Both the position numbers and the translations under genes were made by a program. 12,774 bases of DNA, taken from contig JAOZMR010000037.1 in NCBI GenBank assembly GCA_029934215.1, positions 1-12,774 of the forward strand. The letters run 5' to 3'. Below are positions 6,746 to 12,774 of this stretch, one piece after another. Under the pieces are notes generated by a model. It had not been told where the DNA came from. It made no database searches and worked only from the letters and a program-made list of their open reading frames with translations. Source of the DNA: Pontiellaceae bacterium (GTDB taxonomy: Bacteria; Verrucomicrobiota; Kiritimatiellia; Kiritimatiellales; Tichowtungiaceae). Position 1 is the first letter of the stretch. Each line of letters opens with the position of its first letter.

Positions 6746-7351
6746 ATGAAGTGGATTTCTTATATTGTCGGGATGTTGTGTGGGTGTGTTTTGTCTGTTT
6801 CGGCGGGAGACTCTTGTTGTCCCGCTCCGATGGGCAAAGCGACCGCAGCGAAGGAAACGGTGCAACAAATGGTTGGAGATGTGATGGTGACGTTGCGCGA
6901 TTCGGAGATGGAGATTGAAACGAAGCGTGAACGTGTCGCGGACCGGATTGCTCCTGTTTTCGATATGGAGTTGATGGCGAAGTTGATGCTTGGAAGAACG
7001 GGATGGTCTGTTTTGGATTCAACCCAGCGCGATGAATTCACCGACCTGTGCGTCCAAAAACTGAAAAAAGTTTACCTCGGTCAGCTGAAGGATTCGAAGG
7101 GCGAAGAGGTTGTATTTGGAGAAGCCGCTCTCACGAGATCTGGAAAGGCTCTTGTGGAAACGTTTGTCGTTTCGAAAAGCGGAAAAACATCCATATCCTA
7201 CAAGATGTATTTCAAAGCGGGTATTTGGAAGGTGTACGATGTGGTTGTGGAGGATGTGAGTCTTGTGAAATCGTACAACTCTCAGTTCGCATCGTTGGTG
7301 AATTCTCCAGAAAAATTGCTGCAGGAATTGCGCGATAGCTTGAATGATTAG
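6746..7351 (+). CDS. mlaC: MlaC/Ttg2D-family periplasmic lipid-binding protein
   Basis: A 201-residue protein of the MlaC (toluene tolerance Ttg2) family, which shuttles a phospholipid, or in HpnM-type relatives perhaps hopanoids, across the periplasm. A signal peptide covers about residues 1-20 (cleavage likely at SVSA). It is followed by a vicinal cysteine pair, C24-C25, which is unusual but not a lipobox. The mature domain shows the family order: the VADRIAPVFDMELMAKLMLGR segment, WSVLDSTQRDEFTDL, a YLGQL segment, the strands ISYKMYFKAGIWKVYDVVVE and a final VSLVKSYNSQFASLV helix. AGGAG at 6733-6737 in the end of mlaA serves as ribosome-binding site. It sits between mlaA and the RND transporter, which fits a carrier moving lipid between the outer-membrane protein and an inner-membrane pump. 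Confidence 0.93.
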   Translation: MKWISYIVGMLCGCVLSVSAGDSCCPAPMGKATAAKETVQQMVGDVMVTLRDSEMEIETKRERVADRIAPVFDMELMAKLMLGRTGWSVLDSTQRDEFTDLCVQKLKKVYLGQLKDSKGEEVVFGEAALTRSGKALVETFVVSKSGKTSISYKMYFKAGIWKVYDVVVEDVSLVKSYNSQFASLVNSPEKLLQELRDSLND

Positions 7352-7365
7352 GTAAGGTTTTTTTT

Positions 7366-9903
7366 ATGCGTCGCAAATTGTTTTCTCCTTCTCTTGGATT
7401 GAGCTGGATTCCTCGGTTGTATGACCGAGTTATCTTGCGCCGTCCTGTCGTTTCCATTCTTTTACTAACCGTGCTCTTTGCCGCACTTGTTAGTGGCGTT
7501 AAGTTCTTTCGTCTGGATGCATCGGCGGATTCGTTGATCCTAGAAAACGACCTCGACTACAAACGCTTCGTCGATGTGATTGACCGATATGGAACGACGG
7601 AATTCGCGGTGGTCACATTCACGCCTAAGAATGATGAGCTGTTCTCAAAAGACAGCCTGCGGCGAATCGATCTTCTTCAGGTGGATCTTGAGAAAATCCC
7701 GCATATAAAATCAGTTGTCTCAATGCTGGATGTTCCACTGTTTAAGAACCCACCGGTTCCAATCAAGGAATTGAAATCGAACATAAAAACACTTCGTTCG
7801 GATTCGGTGGATCTGGCGATGGCGCGTGAAGAATTTATTACAAGTCCCATTTTCCCAGAATACCTAATCAGCGCCGATGGTCATTCGAGCGCATTGATGG
7901 CTGTTTTTGAGCCGAACGAAACGTTGAGCGAATTATCCAAGGTTCGGAACCGCTGGCGTGCAAAGGCGTGCGACAATCAATTGACGCGTGCGGAATTGCA
8001 GGAACAAGCGAAGGTCGAAACTGAATATCGGGCGCAAAAAGAGCAGGCGAACAAACTTCGCCATACAACGATCGTCGATATTCGCCGCGTCCTGGTAGAG
8101 CATCAAGACAGCGCGGACTTTTCGCTCGGCGGAATTCCGATGATTGCGGACGACATGTTGTCCTTTGTCGACGGAGATCTGAAAACCTTTGGTACAAGCA
8201 TTCTGATCTTTCTACTCTTCACTCTTGGCTTCATTTTCCGACGCTGGCGCTGGGTGTTTTTGCCCATGCTGTGCTGCATTCTTTCTGTTTTAGTGATGAT
8301 GGGGCTGCTGGGAATCTTTCGCTGGGATGTCACCGTTGTTTCGTCGAACTTCATCTCGCTTCAGATGATTATGACCATGGCGCTGACCATACACATCATC
8401 GTTCGGTACACCGAATTGATGGAAACGCATCCAGAATACAATCGCTTCACGTTGGTTTCTCAAACCGTGCGAACCATTTTCATGCCCTGCTTCTACACCA
8501 TGACCACCACGATCGCAGGATTCTCCTCCCTCGTCTTTTGCGACCTGCTTCCCGTGATTAATTTCGGATGGATGATGACTGTCGGTCTAGTGGTTTCCCT
8601 CCTCGTCACCTTCTTCGTCCTCCCGTCAGTCCTAATGCTTCTACCCGACTTGCCACACCAAAAGAAAAAACCATTCGGCGAAGCCGTCACCCACGCCTTC
8701 GCGGCGTTCACGCAACACCACCGCTGGATCATCGCCGGGGTTTCCATCATCATCCTTGGGCTGACCATCACAGGCACACTCCGCTTGCGGGTTGAAAACA
8801 GCTTCATCAACTACTTCAAAACGACCACCGAAATTCACAAAGGAATGACCTTTGTTGACCAGCAACTAGGCGGAACAACGCCACTCGACATCTTGATCGA
8901 CTTCGAAGACATCATCGAGCCGACAGTCTCGGCAGCCCCCGCAGACGACTCCTTCTTTGACGAATTCGACGAATTCGAAACGGACGAAGACGATGAGAAA
9001 TACTGGTATACCCTCAACCGGATGCGCGTGATCGAAAAAATACACACCGCACTGGACGCACGTCCAGAGGTTGGAAAAGTTCTATCCCTCCACTCCGTCG
9101 TAGAAACAGCGAAATGGCTGAACGACGGAGAGGCATTAGGTGTCGTCGGAACAACCCTCCTCTTCGACCAACTTCCCGAAGACTTTCGAGCGCTCGTTCT
9201 CGATCCATACGTCTCACCCGAAGAAAACCAAGCGCGAGTCTCCATCCGCATCAAAGACTCCATGAAAAACCTACGGCGCGACCAGCTCCTCAAAGACATT
9301 CGACAAGAATTCGACGAACTACTAGCCGATCAGCCCGAAACAGCACAGCTCGCTGGGACAATGGTGCTCTACAACAACATGCTACAAAGCCTCTTCTCCT
9401 CACAATTCCAAACCATCGGCATCACCGTCGTCGCCATCCTCATCATGTTCCTCCTCTTCTTCCGATCCTTCGCCATATCCATCATTGCGCTCGTGCCCAA
9501 CCTCATCGCATCCCTTTCCGTACTAGGCGTGATGGGTCTGGCGGGCATTCCGCTCGACATGATGACCATCACCATCGTCGCCATCAGCGTCGGCATTGCC
9601 GTCGACGACACCATTCACTACATCCACCGATTCCGACACGAACTAGAAAAAGACAACGACTACATCGCCGCAATGTACCGAAGCCACGCCTCCATCGGAC
9701 GCGCAATGTACTACACATCCTTCACCATCGTCGCCGGATTTTCAATTCTCGCATTCAGCAACTTCATCCCAACCGTCCTCTTCGGACTGTTCACCGGTCT
9801 TGCAATTGCGATGGCACTCTTTGCCGCACTACTTTTGCTTCCGTTGCTGATCATTATTTTTAAACCCTTTGGAAAACAACTCAAAAAAGAGGTCTCCCCA
9901 TGA
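7366..9903 (+). CDS. RND/MMPL-family exporter, probable lipid transporter
   Basis: An 845-residue inner-membrane protein with the usual duplicated RND layout. TM1 is at about 27-47, a periplasmic domain at about 48-270, TM2-6 at about 276-425, TM7 at about 452-473, a second periplasmic domain at about 474-685 and TM8-12 to the end. The start of the first periplasmic domain, LDASADSLILEND, is typical of the MMPL/HpnN-like branch. TM10 carries the expected charged pair in GIAVDDTIHYIHRF (D747, D748); the matching site in the first half, ALTIHIIVRY, lacks it. The second periplasmic domain has an acidic insert, ADDSFFDEFDEF (526-537). No MlaF, E, D or B genes are nearby, so this pump may take their place. 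AAGG at 7354-7357 precedes the start, and the stop overlaps galE by four bases. Codon use changes within the gene near 8.45 kb. Confidence 0.93.
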   Translation: MRRKLFSPSLGLSWIPRLYDRVILRRPVVSILLLTVLFAALVSGVKFFRLDASADSLILENDLDYKRFVDVIDRYGTTEFAVVTFTPKNDELFSKDSLRRIDLLQVDLEKIPHIKSVVSMLDVPLFKNPPVPIKELKSNIKTLRSDSVDLAMAREEFITSPIFPEYLISADGHSSALMAVFEPNETLSELSKVRNRWRAKACDNQLTRAELQEQAKVETEYRAQKEQANKLRHTTIVDIRRVLVEHQDSADFSLGGIPMIADDMLSFVDGDLKTFGTSILIFLLFTLGFIFRRWRWVFLPMLCCILSVLVMMGLLGIFRWDVTVVSSNFISLQMIMTMALTIHIIVRYTELMETHPEYNRFTLVSQTVRTIFMPCFYTMTTTIAGFSSLVFCDLLPVINFGWMMTVGLVVSLLVTFFVLPSVLMLLPDLPHQKKKPFGEAVTHAFAAFTQHHRWIIAGVSIIILGLTITGTLRLRVENSFINYFKTTTEIHKGMTFVDQQLGGTTPLDILIDFEDIIEPTVSAAPADDSFFDEFDEFETDEDDEKYWYTLNRMRVIEKIHTALDARPEVGKVLSLHSVVETAKWLNDGEALGVVGTTLLFDQLPEDFRALVLDPYVSPEENQARVSIRIKDSMKNLRRDQLLKDIRQEFDELLADQPETAQLAGTMVLYNNMLQSLFSSQFQTIGITVVAILIMFLLFFRSFAISIIALVPNLIASLSVLGVMGLAGIPLDMMTITIVAISVGIAVDDTIHYIHRFRHELEKDNDYIAAMYRSHASIGRAMYYTSFTIVAGFSILAFSNFIPTVLFGLFTGLAIAMALFAALLLLPLLIIIFKPFGKQLKKEVSP

Positions 9904-10871
9904 ACATATTAGTCGCCGGCGGTGCCGGATATATCGGAAGCGTAACCACAGAAATGCTCTGCGATGCCGGGCATGCTGTAACCGTATTTGACAACCTAGA
10001 ACGCGGGCACATCGAAGCCATCGACCCGCGAGCAACATTCATACAGGGCGACCTACGCAAGCCAGAAACCATCGACGCCGCGCTCAAAAAAGCAACACCC
10101 GAAGCGGTCATTCACTTCGCCGCCTACATCGAAGTCGGCGAATCGATGGTCGATCCAATGCCCTTCTTTGAAAATAACGTATCTGGCTCGCTCAATCTCA
10201 TGAAAGCGATGGTCGCAAACGACGTGAAAAAACTGATCTTCTCCTCCACCTGCGCAACCTACGGCTCGCCAGAAATCATCCCGATGGACGAATCACTCCC
10301 GCAGAAACCAGAAAGTGTCTACGGAGAATCCAAACTCCTCTGCGAAAAAATCTTCCAATGGGCGGAAAAAATTCACGGAGTCGAATGCGTCTTTCTTCGC
10401 TACTTCAACGCCTGCGGAGCCACCGAACAATATGGCGAAGACCACAAACCAGAAACCCACCTCATCCCGCTCGTCCTTCAAGTCCCAGCTGGACAACGCG
10501 AAAAAATCTTCATCTTCGGCGACGACTACGACACGCCCGACGGAACCTGCATCCGCGACTACATCCACATCCGCGACCTCGCGCAAGCACACATCCTCGC
10601 GCTCAAGCCAGGAATCCAAGGCGCATTCAACCTTGGGAACGGCGACGGTTACTCCGTAAAAGAAGTGATCGACGTATCACGCGAAGTCACCGGACATCCA
10701 ATTCCTGCGGAACTAGAACCCCGTCGAGCCGGCGACTGCGCCCGCTTGATCTCCGACTCCACAAAAGCCAAAGAAATTCTCGGATGGAAACCCGAATACG
10801 CCGACTTACACTCCATAATCAAAAGCGCATGGAACTGGCACCAATCCCACCCGAACGGTTATGAAAAATAA
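9900..10871 (+). CDS. galE: UDP-glucose 4-epimerase
   Basis: A 323-residue short-chain-dehydrogenase-type epimerase, close to the usual 330-340. It interconverts UDP-glucose and UDP-galactose in the cytoplasm and so feeds surface polysaccharide synthesis. The NAD-binding GGAGYIGS (GxxGxxG) is at the N-terminus, followed by VFDNLERGH and HFAAYIEVGES. The catalytic residues are in SSTCATYG (115-122) and the Y141-x3-K145 pair in VYGESK. Then come RYFNACGA, the DTPDGTCIRDYIHI signature and FNLGNGDGYSV. The ATG overlaps the RND stop in an ATGA, with AGAGG at 9888-9892 as ribosome-binding site. It overlaps cinA by 11 bases at its end. Its coding strand is strongly C/A-rich, unlike the mla genes. 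Activity on UDP-GlcNAc or a uronic acid cannot be excluded. Confidence 0.94.
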   Translation: MNILVAGGAGYIGSVTTEMLCDAGHAVTVFDNLERGHIEAIDPRATFIQGDLRKPETIDAALKKATPEAVIHFAAYIEVGESMVDPMPFFENNVSGSLNLMKAMVANDVKKLIFSSTCATYGSPEIIPMDESLPQKPESVYGESKLLCEKIFQWAEKIHGVECVFLRYFNACGATEQYGEDHKPETHLIPLVLQVPAGQREKIFIFGDDYDTPDGTCIRDYIHIRDLAQAHILALKPGIQGAFNLGNGDGYSVKEVIDVSREVTGHPIPAELEPRRAGDCARLISDSTKAKEILGWKPEYADLHSIIKSAWNWHQSHPNGYEK

Positions 10872-11619
10872 CATCGAATTAATTTCCATCGGAACCGAGC
10901 TACTCAGCGGGCAAACGCTCAATACGCACGCGCAAACGCTGGGTTTGGTGCTCACAAAGATCGGTCTCAACCTATCGCGCGACACCACCATCCCCGATGG
11001 AATTGAAATCATTCAATCCGCAGTTCGCGAAGCCTTCGAGCGTACCGATATTGTCGTCGTCAGCGGCGGGCTGGGTTCAACCTCCGACGACATCACTCGC
11101 GACGCACTCGCCGAATTGTTTGATCGGAAGATTGTCATCTCGCCCGAAGCCCTCGAAGTAATGCAAAAGCGCTACGCCACACGCGGGCGTGAAGTCAGCC
11201 CCGCCGCTGAACGGCAGGCGCAGATTCTCGAAGGGGCCGAAACGCTCGTCAACTCGGTAGGTGCCGCGCCAGGTCAGCGGTTTTTTCCAAAGCTCGGGAA
11301 AACATTATTCATTCTACCTGGCCCGCCGAAGGAGTTTTTAGCCGTTCTTAACGATCACATCGTCCCATGGCTCCAAAAAACATTTCCCCATGCGGAGCCG
11401 CTCGAAGAGCGCATACTCATCACCCAAGGAATTGGGGAATGCGACATCGTCACCCGCCTCAACGAAGCATGTTTCAAACCCTTGGAACTTTCCATTGGAT
11501 TTTATCCAGGGGCTGGAAAAGTTGAAATCCGCATAAGCGCAGAGAAGGAAAAACTCGCAAACCTCGACGTAGTGGAAAGCACCCTTCGAGCGCTTCTTCA
11601 AGAGTGGCTAATACGCTAA
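10861..11619 (+). CDS. cinA: CinA-family protein, N-terminal (MoaB/Mog-like) domain only
   Basis: A 252-residue protein matching the first domain of CinA, the molybdopterin-binding-like fold, which in full-length CinA acts as an ADP-ribose or NMN-related pyrophosphatase. Landmarks are IELISIGTELLSGQTLNTHA at the start, the IVVVSGGLGSTSDDITRDAL loop, then FILPGPPKEF and a C-terminal alpha/beta region (ILITQGIGE). Full CinA is about 410 residues, with a C-terminal PncC-type NMN deamidase domain. That domain is absent, and the stop at 11617-11619 is followed by non-coding DNA. Single-domain versions (COG1058) exist, so this is probably a natural short form, not a break. The start overlaps galE by 11 bases in another frame, with no clear Shine-Dalgarno, which suggests translational coupling. 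Confidence 0.88.
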   Translation: MKNNIELISIGTELLSGQTLNTHAQTLGLVLTKIGLNLSRDTTIPDGIEIIQSAVREAFERTDIVVVSGGLGSTSDDITRDALAELFDRKIVISPEALEVMQKRYATRGREVSPAAERQAQILEGAETLVNSVGAAPGQRFFPKLGKTLFILPGPPKEFLAVLNDHIVPWLQKTFPHAEPLEERILITQGIGECDIVTRLNEACFKPLELSIGFYPGAGKVEIRISAEKEKLANLDVVESTLRALLQEWLIR

Positions 11620-11636
11620 ATCAGCCCTCACATGAA

Positions 11637-11655
11637 AACCTCTATTATAGGGGTT
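11637..11655 (+). terminator. Hairpin after cinA, possible terminator
   Basis: AACCTCTA-TTA-TAGGGGTT forms an 8-base stem with one G-U pair and a 3-base loop, 17 bases after the cinA stop. No T-run follows, so a classical rho-independent terminator is not shown. It may be a transcript-end or RNA-stabilising stem for the long plus-strand operon. Confidence 0.35.
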
Positions 11656-11692
11656 GCCTCGCAAGTTGAATGCAGCCACCTCAGCAGGAACC

Positions 11693-11707
11693 TTCCGAAC
11701 ATTGGAA
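11693..11707. repeat. Copy of the dispersed 15-base palindrome, intergenic
   Basis: TTCCGAACATTGGAA, one arm mismatch (G for A) from TTCCAA-N3-TTGGAA. It is non-coding. Confidence 0.6.
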
Positions 11708-11914
11708 AATTTAGTAGCCACGATGGAGCGCAGAGATCACAAAGGGTTTGGATAGTGAGATCGTTTTCATAACGAATGAATAGAGGATTTGTGGAGGATA
11801 GTTCCCCTCAAGGCAGGGGTTCCCATAGGGCGGGGTGGGTTTTTCGATGCCGAGCAGTTCAAAGCTGGACAGATTGGATTCGCTAGCCTACTCTAAAAAC
11901 TGTTTCGGAAGGAG

Positions 11915-11929
11915 TTCCAACGCTTGGAA
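11915..11929. repeat. Copy of the dispersed 15-base palindrome, intergenic
   Basis: TTCCAACGCTTGGAA, perfect arms, non-coding, 46 bases before the start of the Rpn-like gene. Confidence 0.7.
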
Positions 11930-11975
11930 TGGAGTCGCCTGAGAGAGTTGTACTATTAAATGAATGGAGAGTATC

Positions 11976-12774
11976 GTGAAATTTTTAGATGTTCGAACAG
12001 ATTATGCGTTTAAGAAGGTTTTTGGTTCAGAGAAATCAAAGCCACAGTTGATCAGCTTTTTAAATGCCTTGTTGGTGTTTCCGAACGGACAATGCGTCGA
12101 GGATTTAGAAATAGTAGATCCATACAATATTCCAATGCTTAAGGGAATGAAAGACACATATGTTGATGTGAAGGCACGGTTGAATGATAAATCGTTGGTG
12201 ATCATTGAAATGCAGGTGCTTAATGTGGAGTCCTTTGAAAAACGTATTCTTTACAACGCTGCAAAGAACTATTCGACGCAATTGGTGAAGGGCGAAAACT
12301 ACGACCTGCTCAATCCGGTTATCGCATTAACAATCACCGATTTTGAAATGTTCCCTGAAACCGAACAGATGATTACTCGCTTCAAATTAATGGAGAAAGA
12401 GGGACTGATTGAATATAGCGACGATATCGAACTGGTTTTTGTTGAGCTCCCGAAGTTTAAAAAGAATGAAGAGGACTTGGTCGACGTAATGGATCGCTGG
12501 CTCTATTTTGTGAAAAACGCAGGGTCGTTGGAGTGTGTTCCGGATGATATGGACAAGGAGATACAAGCAGCCTTTGATGTTGCAGACGAAGCATCTATGA
12601 CTGTTGATGAATTGGAAGATCAGCATAAGCGGATGGATTTCATCTGGATGCAGAAAAGTGCCGTTAAAAAAGGCATAAACGACGGAATGAAGCGTGGAAT
12701 CAGTTTAGGACTAGAACAGGGACTAGAACAGGGACTAGAACAGGGACTAGAACAGGGACTAGAACAGGGACTAG
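11976..12774 (+). CDS. Rpn/PD-(D/E)XK nuclease-family transposase-like protein, 3' end outside the window
   Basis: An open frame of at least 266 codons, cut by the window edge. It belongs to the Rpn (recombination-promoting nuclease, PDDEXK_2 transposase-like) family. The N-terminus KFLDVRTDYAFKKVFGSE is the family signature. The nuclease core follows as YVDVKARLNDKSLVIIEMQ, which carries the D...E-x-Q catalytic pattern. A helical region ends in MDKEIQAAFDVADEASMT. The C-terminus enters perfect GLEQ repeats. I chose the GTG at 11976 because it follows GGAGAG at a good distance and gives the family start; an in-frame ATG at 11964 would add MESI. Characterised Rpn proteins are nucleases linked to RecA-independent recombination and, in some cases, phage defence. 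Its base use is more mixed than that of the neighbouring operon, which fits a mobile accessory gene. Confidence 0.9.
   Translation, partial: MKFLDVRTDYAFKKVFGSEKSKPQLISFLNALLVFPNGQCVEDLEIVDPYNIPMLKGMKDTYVDVKARLNDKSLVIIEMQVLNVESFEKRILYNAAKNYSTQLVKGENYDLLNPVIALTITDFEMFPETEQMITRFKLMEKEGLIEYSDDIELVFVELPKFKKNEEDLVDVMDRWLYFVKNAGSLECVPDDMDKEIQAAFDVADEASMTVDELEDQHKRMDFIWMQKSAVKKGINDGMKRGISLGLEQGLEQGLEQGLEQGLEQGL
12708..12774 (+). repeat. 12-base in-frame tandem repeat (GGACTAGAACAG), continues past the window
   Basis: Five complete identical copies and seven bases of a sixth before the window ends. Each encodes Gly-Leu-Glu-Gln. The unit is four codons, so copy-number changes keep the frame. The preceding residues (KKGINDGMKRGIS) look like a diverged version of the same G-x-x-x-G pattern. 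Confidence 0.95.

Larger units (their letters stand above)
11620..11975. other. Intergenic stretch without a recognisable gene
   Basis: About 356 bases between cinA and the Rpn-like gene. I see no coding potential. It holds a hairpin just after cinA (11637-11655), two palindrome copies, a small CCCCT/AGGGG hairpin (11804-11819) and a ribosome-binding site, GGAGAG, at 11966-11971 for the next gene. The phrase at about 11723-11743 (GATGGAGCGCAGAGATCACAA) reminds me of dispersed intergenic repeats in other genomes, but one copy proves nothing. Confidence 0.6.

Noticed and set aside
9114..9863. Plus-strand open frame of 249 codons inside the RND gene
   Set aside because: The product is dominated by Arg and His, an effect of the C/A-rich sequence read in another frame. 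The RND frame is clearly the real one.
10315..10864. Two further plus-strand frames inside galE
   Set aside because: They have Ser/Thr-rich and Arg/His-rich composition with no motifs; GalE motifs are continuous across the region.
11804..11819. CCCCT/AGGGG hairpin in the intergenic region
   Set aside because: The stem is only five pairs and no T-run follows, so I could not support a terminator or a regulatory RNA.
12708..12774. Short direct repeats as a CRISPR array
   Set aside because: The units are contiguous with no spacers and are in frame with a coding sequence.

Overview
The window reads as chromosomal DNA of a diderm (two-membrane) bacterium. Three genes need an outer membrane: a lipoprotein with a lipobox, MlaA, and MlaC. 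Gene content and a dispersed TTCCAA-N3-TTGGAA palindrome fit the Verrucomicrobiota/Kiritimatiellota part of the PVC group. That placement is inference from memory of such genomes, not proof. Coding density is high and most genes are tightly packed.

Left part (1-2545, minus strand). An operon reads right to left: tgt (queuosine transglycosylase), queH (epoxyqueuosine reductase) and a DUF3859-like small gene. Tgt and QueH act at the insertion and last steps of queuosine tRNA modification. Downstream lies the 3' end of an IS21-type istB helper ATPase gene that has lost its 5' portion.

Middle part (2702-11619, plus strand). Nine genes run head to tail with tiny gaps or overlaps: pyrK, pyrD (type 1B dihydroorotate dehydrogenase), an unrecognised exported or membrane-anchored protein, a lipoprotein with two degenerate retropepsin-like lobes, mlaA, mlaC, a large RND/MMPL transporter, galE, and an N-terminal-only cinA. 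The lipoprotein-mlaA-mlaC-RND block looks like an envelope lipid-trafficking system in which an RND protein stands where the MlaFEDB ABC transporter would be. MlaA and the RND protein share an acidic DD-[A/S]-FFDEF motif, which may be a contact signal.

Right part (11620-12774). A non-coding stretch of about 356 bases holds a hairpin and two copies of the palindrome. It is followed by an Rpn/PD-(D/E)XK transposase-like nuclease gene that runs off the window inside an in-frame 12-base (Gly-Leu-Glu-Gln) tandem repeat.

Two features cut across genes. The first is the 15-base palindrome, which occurs in coding and non-coding DNA; three adjacent copies in one gene are translated in three different frames. 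The second is a change in strand composition inside the RND gene near 8.45 kb: co-oriented genes go from G/T-rich to C/A-rich coding strands.
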